This document shows positions 25,313 through 33,628 of a DNA stretch of 64,000 nt, in pieces; positions within the stretch are counted from its first letter, which is position 1, and each line of letters starts with the position of its first letter. Origin of the DNA: Streptomyces violaceorubidus (GTDB taxonomy: Bacteria; Actinomycetota; Actinomycetes; Streptomycetales; Streptomycetaceae); NCBI RefSeq assembly GCF_000717995.1, contig NZ_JODM01000001.1, positions 558,001-622,000 on the forward strand. Reading direction: 5' to 3'. The position numbers were made by a program, and so were the translations under genes. The notes below the pieces were generated by a model, which was not told the origin of the DNA, ran no database searches, and was given only the letters and a program-made list of their open reading frames with translations.

Positions 25313-26146
25313 TCACCTCGCGTTGACGTCGATCCGCAGGCTCTCCCGTGCGGTAGCGAACAACCGGCTCTGCTCGGCGAGGCGCTGCGCACTCGCCTCG
25401 GTGTCGACGAGCAGCTGGTACACGTAACCCGCCCGCCCGGCGACGAAGACCTCCAGGCGCTTGCGGGGTTCGCTCTGCCGCGCCCAGTGATAGTCGATCT
25501 CCAGCCAGAGGGCGTCCCGGCCGTTCTGCCGCGTCTTGTGCGTGGTGACCTCGAGGTCCGCCATGGACGACTCGGCGGTGTCGCGGTACCAGGCCAGTTG
25601 CCCCGCCGAGGCGGCCTGCGGTGTCGACCCGTACGACCTGTCCCGCTTGACGCTCAGGTCGTACGAGCGGTCCGGCGAACGCCAGGTGCTCTGCACCTCA
25701 CTGGCGGGCACATGCTCCCACCCGTCCGGCCGGCCGAAGCAGACGGCGAGAGCGGCTGCCTTGACCCGGCGCCAGTCCTTGGGCAGAGACGACGAACAGG
25801 ACGAGGCGGGCGCGGAAGCAGAAGCGGGCGGCGGCGACGACGGCGACACCGATGGCAAGGCCGACGCCGACACGGACACCGATGCCGACGTCGACGGCGT
25901 GGGCGGGGGCGTGGTCGTGGTCGTGGGGGTCTGCGACGGCGAGGCGGCAGCGACCGCATCCGAGGTCGGCGCCCCCTCGGCCGCGACCCCCCGGCCGAGC
26001 GGCGAAGAAGCCCCTACCAGAGGTATCCCGAAGACCGCCAGGAGCAGCCCCGCGACGGCCGTGATCGCCGAGACCACGGCCGCCACCTCCCCCATCCTCC
26101 GCCCGGGCGAAGGACCCCCACTCGAACTGCTCAACTGCGCTACCAC
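25313..26146 (-). CDS. Membrane-anchored hypothetical protein
   Basis: 277 aa, GTG start. One membrane helix (about 18-42; VVSAITAVAGLLLAVFGIPLV) is followed by a long Ser/Pro/Ala/Thr low-complexity stalk (about 60-120) and a folded extracellular domain with two Cys and many aromatic residues (SVKRDRSYGSTPQ, GRDALWLEIDYHW). The layout is like streptomycete kinase-associated sensory domains, without the kinase. It is convergent with the OmpA gene. Function unknown. Confidence 0.72.
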   Translation of the reverse strand: MVAQLSSSSGGPSPGRRMGEVAAVVSAITAVAGLLLAVFGIPLVGASSPLGRGVAAEGAPTSDAVAAASPSQTPTTTTTPPPTPSTSASVSVSASALPSVSPSSPPPASASAPASSCSSSLPKDWRRVKAAALAVCFGRPDGWEHVPASEVQSTWRSPDRSYDLSVKRDRSYGSTPQAASAGQLAWYRDTAESSMADLEVTTHKTRQNGRDALWLEIDYHWARQSEPRKRLEVFVAGRAGYVYQLLVDTEASAQRLAEQSRLFATARESLRIDVNAR

Positions 26147-26332
26147 GCCTCTCTGTCACCGACCGGGCTCACTACTGTCGGACACGCCCGCGGCCATGTC
26201 CTCGACCGAGCGCGCAGACTTCCTTGACGATGGGCGCACCCGGGCCCGAACTGACCGGACGAAGGCTCCCGCGGCACAGGACGGCGGCGGAGAATGCCGG
26301 CAGTGGGGCGACTGCTGCGGGGGTGATGGGGC

Positions 26333-27358
26333 ATGGAGCGGGGGACAGCGGTGGGGAAGACCGGGGCGCGGGCCTCGGTGGTCCTCTCCACGGACAGCGT
26401 CAGCGGACCCGACGGGTTCGACTGGTGGGGGGACATGGTCAGCAAGGCGGTGATGCCGGTATCGCTGGCCAGCGAACACGCCAACCACTTCCAGGGTGAG
26501 GTCACCGCGCTGGAACTGGTGGAGACCGAGTTCTCCGCCTTCTCCTTCTCACCGATGTCGGCACGGCGGACGCCGGACCACATCCGCTCGTCCGACCCGG
26601 AGAACTACTTCCTCTTCCTTGTCCACGGCAGCCCCATCGGCCTGGAACAGCGCCGCAACAACGCCCTGCTCCACGCGGGGGACGTGGCGCTCTTCGACAC
26701 GTCACAGCCCCTGGCCTGCGAGTTCCAGGACCAGGGGCGGCACTCGCGGGTGAGCGTGCTGCGGTTGCCCCGGGCGGCTGTGCCGTTGCCCAGCCACAAA
26801 ACGGACCGTCTGGTGGCCACGCCGCTGGCCGGCCGCACCGGCTCGGGCGCGCTGCTCACCTCCTACCTGGCGGGTCTGCGCGAGAACGCCGCGCACTGCG
26901 GACCGACGGAGCTGCGCCGCCTGGGCACCACGGCCCTCGATCTCGCGGTCACCTTCCTCGCCGCCCGCCTGGACACCTCTCCGGAGCTCCCGGTCGAAAG
27001 CCGCCAGCGGGTCCTCCTCGCCCGTATCAACGCCTTCATCGACCACAACCTGCATGAACAGGACCTGGGCCCGGCGACGATAGCCGCACACCATCACATA
27101 TCGGTACGGCTCCTGCACGCCCTCTTCGAGGAGGAGCCCGAAACGGTCAGCGCGACGATCCGCCGCCGCAGACTCGAACGCAGCCGGACCGACCTCGCCG
27201 ACCCGCGCCTACGCCACCGTACGATCGGTGAGATCGCGGGACGGTGGGGTTTCCGCCACCCCGCCGCCTTCAGCCGCACCTTCCGCGAGGCGTACGGCAT
27301 CTCCCCGACCGAAGCGCGCACTGCACGCCAGGACAAACAGCCCTGCACTCCGCACTGA
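26333..27358 (+). CDS. AraC-family transcriptional regulator
   Basis: 341 aa. An N-terminal AraC-binding-like cupin domain (about 40-210) is followed by two C-terminal helix-turn-helix motifs (about 240-330; IAAHHHISVRLLHALFEEE and IGEIAGRWGFRHPAAFSRTF). The ending YGISPTEART is the standard AraC tail. The ATG at 26333 is the first good start, though the ribosome site is weak. The nearest downstream gene is a small membrane protein, so the target is not obvious. Confidence 0.9.
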   Translation: MERGTAVGKTGARASVVLSTDSVSGPDGFDWWGDMVSKAVMPVSLASEHANHFQGEVTALELVETEFSAFSFSPMSARRTPDHIRSSDPENYFLFLVHGSPIGLEQRRNNALLHAGDVALFDTSQPLACEFQDQGRHSRVSVLRLPRAAVPLPSHKTDRLVATPLAGRTGSGALLTSYLAGLRENAAHCGPTELRRLGTTALDLAVTFLAARLDTSPELPVESRQRVLLARINAFIDHNLHEQDLGPATIAAHHHISVRLLHALFEEEPETVSATIRRRRLERSRTDLADPRLRHRTIGEIAGRWGFRHPAAFSRTFREAYGISPTEARTARQDKQPCTPH

Positions 27359-27427
27359 GGACCCGGACGCCGATCCCCGGCACAGTGGAGCGGCGCCACG
27401 GCACCGAGCGGAGGAGAAGCCCACGAG

Positions 27428-27736
27428 ATGAGACCGGACGACGCGGGGGAGCCCGAGGGCAGACGCCCCTGGGAACGTTCGACGGCCCACGGCGGGCCAC
27501 CACCAGGCAGCGCCGGCGACCCCCGCACGGGGAACGGCGACGGCGCGTGGCACACGACGCGGAGCGTGCCGTCCATCGTGGTCGTCGTCCTCATCGTCCT
27601 CTGGACGGTCTTCGCCGTGCAGTGGAAGGAGAAGGACTGCGCCTTCGTACCGACCTCCTACCTGCTCGTCCTCACGCACGGCACCCCGAGCATCTTCGAG
27701 GGCTGCGGCGACTACCCCGTCGACGTCACGGACTAG
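27428..27736 (+). CDS. Small membrane protein, function unknown
   Basis: 102 aa. A polar Gly/Pro N-terminus is followed by one membrane helix (about 47-63; SVPSIVVVVLIVLWTVFAV) and a short extracellular tail with two Cys (KEKDCAFVP...FEGCGDYP) that could form a disulphide. Its last 4 bp overlap the convergent DUF192 gene. No family recognised. Confidence 0.6.
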   Translation: MRPDDAGEPEGRRPWERSTAHGGPPPGSAGDPRTGNGDGAWHTTRSVPSIVVVVLIVLWTVFAVQWKEKDCAFVPTSYLLVLTHGTPSIFEGCGDYPVDVTD

Positions 27737-28140
27737 TCCTGCCGACCAGTTCCACCGCCCGCCCCTGCCGCGCCGTCCACGACCTCCACCCGCGCCCCCA
27801 CCCGGACCCCCCACTCACCCATCGCCCCGGCCTCCGCCTCCAGCACATGCCGCGCCCGCAACCGCGGCAGCCCCAGCCTGCCCGGCCGCATCGTGCGCAC
27901 GGCGATGACGTTGAGCCGCCGGTCGAGGTAGGCCACGTCGATGGCCATCCGCATCCGGAACGTGTGCACACCGCTGGCGGGGGTCAGGAGCATGGCCCCG
28001 TCCACCGAGTCGCGCCCCAACAGCCCCTTGGTCCGCGCACGGTACGAACTCGCCATCTCCAGTGGCACGCGAACTTCTTCCCCGCCCCGCCCCACCACGA
28101 CCAGCACCCCCGCCCCGTCCCGCCAACGACGCCGTCCCAT
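27733..28140 (-). CDS. DUF192 family protein
   Basis: 135 aa. It contains the DUF192 core (YRARTKGLLGRDSVDGAMLLTP...HTFRMRMAIDVAYLDRRLNVI) and the ending EAEAGAMGEWGVRVGARVEV. A GGAGGGCATCTGC segment places a ribosome site before the ATG. The family has no proven biochemical role. In Streptomyces it is often near Flp/Tad loci, which fits here. Confidence 0.88.
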   Translation of the reverse strand: MGRRRWRDGAGVLVVVGRGGEEVRVPLEMASSYRARTKGLLGRDSVDGAMLLTPASGVHTFRMRMAIDVAYLDRRLNVIAVRTMRPGRLGLPRLRARHVLEAEAGAMGEWGVRVGARVEVVDGAAGAGGGTGRQD

Positions 28141-28381
28141 GCAGATGCCCTCCGTCCAGCCACGTGACCCCGCTGAAGGTATCCGGCCCCGCAGATGGCA
28201 GCAGGACCCGTTTGCTGCTTCCGGTGCGCCACGGAACCGTTATGGCCCAAGAAGCCACAGGTGCAGTGGTTTTGAACTCTCGGCCGGCCGTGGGGAGACA
28301 GGTGTCACCCTGGTGTCGCCCGTCCCCGGTGGATAGCGTTGCTTCGCTGAAGAGAAGCCCCTTCCCACCCAGGAGCCGACA

Positions 28382-28900
28382 GTGAAACGCCGCCGCCCCA
28401 CCCTCATCGCAGCGCTCACGCTGACCGCCACAGCGGCGTTGACGCTGTCCGCGTGCGGCAGCGACGACGACAGTGCCGCCAAAGACAGCGACAAGATCGC
28501 GGGTGCGGACAGTACGTTGAGTGTCAACTCGGTTGATGAGGCGATCTTCGAGGGGAATACCGACACCAAAGCCCTCGGTTTCTACAATGCCGAGTCTGCT
28601 TTGAGTGATTCGATCACGTATGCGTCGGGGTACATCCAGAAAAATCATACTTGGGTTGGCGAGACTCGGTACTTCGACTACAAGGTCAGCCTCTCGGGGA
28701 ATCTTGAGGCGTACGTCACTTACTGCTCGGACGAGAGTAAGTCGTTCATCAAGGACAAGAAGACGGGAAAGGTCAAGGACACGCCGACAACGGCGGACAG
28801 CTACGTCCTTTACCACGCAAAGCTTGCGAAGAACGCTGAGGGCGTCTGGCAGACGACCGACATCGCGTCAACTCGGGGGAGTAAAGAATGCCAGCCGTGA
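28382..28900 (+). CDS. Lipoprotein, tandem copy 1 (internally shortened)
   Basis: 172 aa, GTG start after AGGAG. The lipoprotein signal peptide has lipobox LSAC (about 22-25), followed by SDDDSAAKDSDK and a small domain ending YVLYHAKLAKNAEGVW...SKECQP. It is paralogous to the product at 29845-30477. After a shared 97-bp perfect repeat (28415-28511) it lacks the ~50-residue Pro/Ser-rich stretch present in copy 2. It overlaps the next gene by 13 nt, exactly as in copy 2. Codon use is less GC3-biased than in the core genes around it. Confidence 0.75.
   Translation: MKRRRPTLIAALTLTATAALTLSACGSDDDSAAKDSDKIAGADSTLSVNSVDEAIFEGNTDTKALGFYNAESALSDSITYASGYIQKNHTWVGETRYFDYKVSLSGNLEAYVTYCSDESKSFIKDKKTGKVKDTPTTADSYVLYHAKLAKNAEGVWQTTDIASTRGSKECQP
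28415..28511 (+). repeat. 97-bp perfect direct repeat, copy 1 (partner 29845-29941)
   Basis: Identical in sequence to 29845-29941 (offset 1430 bp). It encodes the end of the lipoprotein signal peptide, the lipobox and the acidic segment after it. The flanking sequence diverges sharply on both sides, which is typical of recent recombination or gene conversion. Confidence 0.9.
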
Positions 28901-29249
28901 CTAAATATTCGTGGTGTGTGACTGTATCCGCGATCGTCCTCGTCTCGGTGATGTCGGCCCCGACGGCCTTCGCGGGCGGGCGAGGCGAGGGCGGCAGCCG
29001 CGGCTCCACGGATCAACAGGCCAACGTCGACGGCAGTGGCACCGTTTCGGTCGCCGTGGGTGGTGTCGTCTTTGACCGTTCGAAAAACGGCAGTGGTGAT
29101 TCGGTCGGACCGGTGACGTCTGCGACTTCGTGGAGTCCACCGGCGTGTTGGTATGCCCCGAAGTTCAACCCTCAGGAGTTGCAGGACTACCTGGAGCCGA
29201 TTTGGGAGGCCGAGTCCACGGGGTACGAGTGGGATGCTAAGCAGCGGGA

Positions 29250-29337
29250 GAAGTACAACGCGAAGGATGAGAAGAAGGGCTTCAACAAGGACAAGACCGG
29301 CAAGGGGTATTGGTGGGGCTCGTATGTGAATGAGAGC
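29250..29337 (+). repeat. 88-bp perfect direct repeat, copy 1 (partner 30650-30737)
   Basis: Identical to 30650-30737 (offset exactly 1400 bp). It encodes KYNAKDEKKGF...YVNES in both copies of the secreted-protein gene. A deletion begins at its right edge in copy 1 and ends at its left edge in copy 2. Confidence 0.9.
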
Positions 29338-29512
29338 GCTGGACGGTGCGGAGTTCAAGCCGGTCTCTGTCACCGCGTCCGTGGAGGAGATCGGTATCAG
29401 CGCGACGGCCACAGCGGAGCCGGTGTCGCTGCGGATCGAACCGGGCACCCCGGATGCCGAGACGTACCCGGCGTCGGGGGTCTGCGAGGTCAAGGACGGC
29501 CGTATCGGCGCT

Positions 29513-29611
29513 CCGTATGAGAAGGGAAGGGCGGACGACACGCCGTCGTGCGGGGTGAAGTACCTGCGTTCCTCGGGTGATGGCACGTTCCCGCTCCGGG
29601 CGACGGTCACG
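29513..29611 (+). repeat. 99-bp perfect direct repeat, copy 1 (partner 31020-31118)
   Basis: Identical to 31020-31118 (offset 1507 bp). It encodes PYEKGRADDTPSCGVKYLRSS...ATVT. Copy 1 leaves homology at its right edge; copy 2 continues to a normal C-terminus. Confidence 0.9.
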
Positions 29612-29844
29612 AGGAGACAACGGCACGCAGTCGCCCCGCCTGGGCAGGTCAGGCGCCGGTAACGCAGCTCGCAGGCGGGCAGGAGGACGGTCCGGCATGA
29701 GATGCGCCATAAGCCGTACGGGACGCTGCACTTCCCCGTCGCTCTCGACATGGGACAGCGGAGACACGTACGGCCCGGCATCGGGGAGTCAGGGGGCAAA
29801 CGCTCGGTCACCGGGGATGGAAAAGGCTCAGTTATCTATCCGTC
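29612..29844 (+). other. Unassigned 233-bp segment between the two tandem copies
   Basis: Unrelated to either copy of the gene pair. One frame (from 29611) reads as if it were the last 29 codons of some protein and ends at a TGA near 29700; a second frame starts immediately after with ATG. No complete gene is supported. It looks like a scrap of another locus caught between recombination endpoints. Confidence 0.4.
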
Positions 29845-30477
29845 CTCACGCTGACCGCCACAGCGGCGTTGACGCTGTCCGCGTGCGGCAGCGACGACGA
29901 CAGTGCCGCCAAAGACAGCGACAAGATCGCGGGTGCGGACACGAGTGGCGCGTCGCCGTCGGCGTCGCCGACTGAGCCCGAGCAGTCGAAGGCCAGCAGG
30001 CCGAAGATTGAACTGCCCGCTGATCTCTCGTACACATTCGAGTGGCCCAAGACCGGCGACAAGGACAAGGATGCGGTGCTTGCGGACAGCGAGCAGTCCA
30101 TCAAGGCCGTTGACCTGGCCATCGTCAACCAGAACGCACTCGACAAGGCCTACCTCTACTACTACGAGGGCGAGGCCGCGGCCGGTACACAGAAGTTCAT
30201 CCAGAATTACGTCGACCAGAAGGCGGGGATCACTGGAAGCTACCGCTTCTACAATCCTGACGTAGCGGTCGACGGTGACGGTACGGCTTCCTTCACTTAC
30301 TGCGAAGATCAAGGCAAGGCGTACGTGAGGTACCTGAAGACCAACAAGATCAGGAAAACTGAGGTAAGCGCAAAGAGTTACGTCATTTACCACACGTCGT
30401 TGAAGAAAAACAGCGAAGGTGTGTGGGAAATTCAGAAGATCTCCTCGCAGAGTGGGAGTGGCAAGTGCCAGCCCTGA
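29845..30477 (+). pseudogene. Lipoprotein, tandem copy 2, lacking its start
   Basis: It is homologous to copy 1 from the middle of the signal peptide onward (lipobox LSAC kept) but has no ATG or GTG in frame upstream. The first usable codon is a TTG at 29869, inside the signal peptide, which would remove the membrane-targeting part. Downstream it is longer than copy 1, with a Ser/Pro/Glu linker and an intact domain (YTFEWPKTGDKDKDAV...SASFTYCEDQ-like...SGSGKCQP). It may be silent, or expressed without export. Confidence 0.65.
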
Positions 30478-31229
30478 CACTCGCAATCAAGACAGTGCCG
30501 ATTGCGGTCACGGTGGGTGCCTGTCTCTCCCTTGTTGCTCTTCCCGGCGAGGCGCGTGCCGACGACATTCTCAACGGCAACACTCAGAATTCGGGAACGG
30601 ATCAGCGCGCCGATGCCGGGGGCGACGGGACTGTGTCCGTCACCGTGGGGAAGTACAACGCGAAGGATGAGAAGAAGGGCTTCAACAAGGACAAGACCGG
30701 CAAGGGGTATTGGTGGGGCTCGTATGTGAATGAGAGCTTCCCGCCGGGGTGGGACAAGTGCGACACGGACTACTTCTGGGTGGACCAGGGCGATCCACCG
30801 CCTGCGGACAAGGAGAATGCGGTCACTCCGGAGGTCCTCGCCGAGCTCGCGTATGCGGAGATCCGCGTTCCCGGTACCAGGGTGACGCTGGCGCCTGCGG
30901 AGGCGACCAAGGTGAACCTTCCGATGTGGGCGTGGCTGGACGGTGCGGAGTTCAAGCCGGTTTCCGTCACTGCGTCCGTGAAGGAGATCGGTATCAGCGC
31001 GACGGCTACGGCGGAGCCCCCGTATGAGAAGGGAAGGGCGGACGACACGCCGTCGTGCGGGGTGAAGTACCTGCGTTCCTCGGGTGATGGCACGTTCCCG
31101 CTCCGGGCGACGGTCACGTGGGAGATCCACTGGACCGGCACCGGCGGTGCGGGTGGTGACCTCCCGGACGGTACGTTCGGCGCCGCTCAGGACGTCGTCG
31201 TCCAGGAGATCCAGGCCGTCAACCGCTGA
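30465..31229 (+). CDS. Secreted hypothetical protein, copy 2, with two in-frame deletions
   Basis: 254 aa. The GTG at 30465 overlaps the lipoprotein stop by 13 nt, the same as in copy 1. A signal peptide (VPIAVTVGACLSLVALPGEARA) is followed by the KYNAKDEKKGF and YVNES segment, a Trp/Pro-rich part and a beta-rich domain ending TFGAAQDVVVQEIQAVNR. Relative to copy 1, 189 bp (63 codons, near 30649) and a net 90 bp (30 codons, near 31019) are missing, both in frame. Family members I recall are longer, so this protein is probably shortened and may not be functional. No enzyme motif is visible. Confidence 0.7.
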   Translation: MPALTLAIKTVPIAVTVGACLSLVALPGEARADDILNGNTQNSGTDQRADAGGDGTVSVTVGKYNAKDEKKGFNKDKTGKGYWWGSYVNESFPPGWDKCDTDYFWVDQGDPPPADKENAVTPEVLAELAYAEIRVPGTRVTLAPAEATKVNLPMWAWLDGAEFKPVSVTASVKEIGISATATAEPPYEKGRADDTPSCGVKYLRSSGDGTFPLRATVTWEIHWTGTGGAGGDLPDGTFGAAQDVVVQEIQAVNR

Positions 31230-31275
31230 TCGTTCCTCTCATCGGTGCGGTGGACCGGTGAGAGGGGATGGGCGG

Positions 31276-31572
31276 GTGGCGGAGCGGCTTGCCGTGGACG
31301 GGGACGAGCTCGGGCGGTTCATGAAGTCGCTGAAGGAGTCGTCGACTTCGCTCAGGGGTGTGCGAAAGGCGCTGTCGGACGCGACGATCGTCGGGCTGGG
31401 CACGGACGAGCTCGACTCGGCGTGTGAGGCCTTCCAAGAGGACTGGAAGTACGGCTCCGAGGAGATCGGCAAACAGACGGAGGACCTTGCCGACATCATC
31501 GGCAAGAGCAGGGACAGTTACCTCGAGGTCGACAAGGCGCTCGAGGCGGCGGTGCGGGAGTCGCGCAAGTGA
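31276..31572 (+). CDS. WXG100-like small helical protein
   Basis: 98 aa, GTG start. Predicted helical hairpin with a central W-x-x-G turn (EDWKYGSEEIG), where canonical ESX proteins have W-x-G. The size and helix pattern are those of ESX/WXG100 substrates of type VII secretion. It overlaps the next gene by 4 bp (GTGA), the usual arrangement of a small partner encoded ahead of a larger T7SS protein. Confidence 0.78.
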   Translation: MAERLAVDGDELGRFMKSLKESSTSLRGVRKALSDATIVGLGTDELDSACEAFQEDWKYGSEEIGKQTEDLADIIGKSRDSYLEVDKALEAAVRESRK

Positions 31573-32933
31573 CCGTCACGGCCGGCCACGACCAGAACGG
31601 TGCCGCTCTCGACCCGCAGTCGCGGGCGGACCTGGGCAAGCCCCAGGGGCTCAAGTCCGCTCCGCCCATCCCGAACCCTGCCTATCCGCACCTCGGCTTC
31701 AATCCGGTGCCCGGGGACACGGGAACCGTGCGGGGGCTGGAGAAGAAGCTCAGCGGATGCGCGAAGGTGCTCCAGGAGGCGTATGACCTCGTCACCAAGC
31801 TTCTCGACGGCGGCTGCTGGAAAGGCGATGCCGCCGTCGCCTTTCGTGAGCAGTTGGACGGCGGGCCCTTGCCGCTGAACCTGAAGAACGCGGCGCACTC
31901 GGTCCGCAAGGCGGCCAGGCAGTTGGACCGCTGGGAGGGGGAGCTCGACGAGTTCCAGCGGCGGGCGAGGAAGCTGGAGGAGGATGCGAGGGACGCCCAG
32001 GCCGCGGTGGACCGGGCACAGGGGCGGGCGGACTCGGCCGGCCACGACCCCGACCTGAAGAAGGAGGGGGTCGACGGCGACGCCGCGCAGAAGGCACTCA
32101 CGCGGGCGAACGGTGAGCTCGGCGAAGCGCTGGCCGAGCTGAAGAAGGTCATCGGCAAGGCGAAGAGGCTGGCCGAGGAGCATGAGGAGAAGGCCGGGTA
32201 CCGGGCGCGGAAGATCCGCGATGCCACGAAGAAGCTGGTACCGCACGAGCCGGGTTGGTTCGACGAGGTACTCGACTGGCTGGGCGACAACCTCCCGGAC
32301 ATCCTCAGCTTCGTGGCCGGGTTGATCGGGGTCGTTGCGCTCCTTCTTTCGGGGCCGCTGGGTTGGGGTGTCGCGACGGTTGCTGCCTTGATCCTCACGG
32401 CTTCCGGGCTGAGCGTGGTGGCGCTTGGTCTGCGGCTTGCAGACCCCGAAGTGCGGGAATCTTTGTGGGACGGGTTGGCCGAGGGAGAACTCGATGCCGA
32501 CTTCTGGAGCAACGCTGTATCAGTGGGAGCAGACGCCGTAGGCGCGCTACCCGGTATCGCGGCAGCAGCCAAGGGGTCCTTCGAAGCCACGCGGGCCATT
32601 CGCAGGGGTGGGCAAGTGCTCGATTTCTGGCAGCGGGCCGGTACCTATGGTTCCAAGGTTCTTGACGAGGCCGGGGCGATCTCGAACCTGGAGAACTCAA
32701 TGGTCGCACGAGCCGTGCGTGGCTTCAGCGATCCCGACGGAGCTGCCAAGGCCATTGCCGGTGCCTCGGGCGTGGTCGGCGTTGGTACCGGAGGGTTTGG
32801 TCTGTACAACAAGGCCGTGGACGCAGAGGACGACGGTATCAAGGACGGCGCTGTCGCCGGTATCGACGGCTCGCGTCTCCTCCTTGATGGCGGGGGTCTC
32901 GTAGACGTCGCACGATACGTCTTCTGTCATTGA
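31569..32933 (+). CDS. Putative T7SS-secreted protein with central membrane segment
   Basis: 454 aa. The N-terminal T7SS-signal domain (about 35-215) starts LGFNPVPGDTGTV, contains a WxG-type CWKGDAAVAF, and has long coiled-coil helices rich in Glu, Lys, Arg and Ala. A hydrophobic pair of helices follows (about 240-285; SFVAGLIGVVALLLSGPLGWG), then a mixed C-terminal domain ending VDVARYVFCH. No nuclease or other recognised toxin motif is seen in the C-terminus. Together with the WXG100-like partner it looks like an effector or a membrane-inserting translocated protein. No EccC or other core T7SS gene is in the window. Confidence 0.8.
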   Translation: MTVTAGHDQNGAALDPQSRADLGKPQGLKSAPPIPNPAYPHLGFNPVPGDTGTVRGLEKKLSGCAKVLQEAYDLVTKLLDGGCWKGDAAVAFREQLDGGPLPLNLKNAAHSVRKAARQLDRWEGELDEFQRRARKLEEDARDAQAAVDRAQGRADSAGHDPDLKKEGVDGDAAQKALTRANGELGEALAELKKVIGKAKRLAEEHEEKAGYRARKIRDATKKLVPHEPGWFDEVLDWLGDNLPDILSFVAGLIGVVALLLSGPLGWGVATVAALILTASGLSVVALGLRLADPEVRESLWDGLAEGELDADFWSNAVSVGADAVGALPGIAAAAKGSFEATRAIRRGGQVLDFWQRAGTYGSKVLDEAGAISNLENSMVARAVRGFSDPDGAAKAIAGASGVVGVGTGGFGLYNKAVDAEDDGIKDGAVAGIDGSRLLLDGGGLVDVARYVFCH

Positions 32934-32950
32934 GTAGGAGGGAAGGACTC

Positions 32951-33610
32951 GTGGACCCTGTAGTCTGCGCGATTGCATGGGATCACCGCCCCACCCGTCG
33001 CGCTTGGGTCAGGCACATGGTGATGAACGTCATCGGCTTGTTCGGTTGGGTAAGTGGCTGGGTCGTATTGCTCGGCGTATCGGTGTACTCGGCCGACTGG
33101 CTCGTCTGGGTCTTTCTTCCGTACTTTGTTTACGGGCCCTACCGGGCACTGACGCAACTGCGCTATTTCCCGGCAGCGCTGTCGATGCTGCGCATCTTGC
33201 GTACCTATAGATGGCAGCTCCTGCGGGGAGTTCCCTGCGGACTGACTGATCGTCCGGAGGTTCCCAGTAGGCACTACGGCTGGTTCGAGTTTCCCAACCC
33301 TGCTTGTCCAGAGCAGTGGCTGCCCATGGTTTTCACCCGGCATCTGCGCTTGGAATGGTGGTGCCGACGTATGGCTCCTCGCGCCAAGCCGCATTTGAAG
33401 GCCCAGATCGAGGAGATCTGGTTTGCGGGCGACGCCCGCTTCGAAGGAGTCATCGCCGCACCGGGACGGAAAGGGAGGGGCCCTCGGCGCATGCACGTCG
33501 TGGAACAGCGCAGCACCCCTCAAGACGGTGAATCGCTAAACGACCGGGGCGCCGGACCCGGCGACATTGCGTGGGGCCGCCGAGTGGATGGCCCTACAGC
33601 TCGCTCCTGA
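32951..33610 (+). CDS. Membrane protein in the T7SS-linked module
   Basis: 219 aa, GTG start with AGGAGGGA upstream. It begins with a soluble segment, then two closely spaced membrane helices (about 25-65; VIGLFGWVSGWVVLLGVSVY and WLVWVFLPYFVYGPY). The cytoplasmic remainder is basic and Trp-rich. Position (17 bp after the T7SS-signal protein) suggests an accessory or immunity role; I do not recognise the family. Confidence 0.65.
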   Translation: MDPVVCAIAWDHRPTRRAWVRHMVMNVIGLFGWVSGWVVLLGVSVYSADWLVWVFLPYFVYGPYRALTQLRYFPAALSMLRILRTYRWQLLRGVPCGLTDRPEVPSRHYGWFEFPNPACPEQWLPMVFTRHLRLEWWCRRMAPRAKPHLKAQIEEIWFAGDARFEGVIAAPGRKGRGPRRMHVVEQRSTPQDGESLNDRGAGPGDIAWGRRVDGPTARS

Positions 33611-33628
33611 GCCAGACAGGAAGGCCCC

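Larger units (their letters stand above)
28888..29611 (+). pseudogene. Secreted protein gene, copy 1, frameshifted and 3'-truncated
   Basis: The N-terminus is intact (ATG 28888, signal peptide ending AFAGG, then GGVVFDRSKNGSGDS and a Trp/Pro/Cys-rich region) for 150 codons, up to YVNES at 29337. Compared with copy 2, about 197 bp are then missing. This shifts the frame, and homology resumes in another frame (LDGAEFKPVSVTASVEEIG...) up to 29611, where it ends abruptly. The translated ORF would stop at 29518-29520 with nonsense. It keeps segments that copy 2 has lost (29061-29249 and about 29422-29511). No stop codon of the original gene is reached. Confidence 0.8.

Noticed and set aside
25840..25960. 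Repeated GACGCCGACAC-like units resembling a DNA repeat array or CRISPR
   Set aside because: They encode the Ser/Ala/Pro stalk of the membrane protein at 25313-26146; unit length is irregular and there are no spacers.
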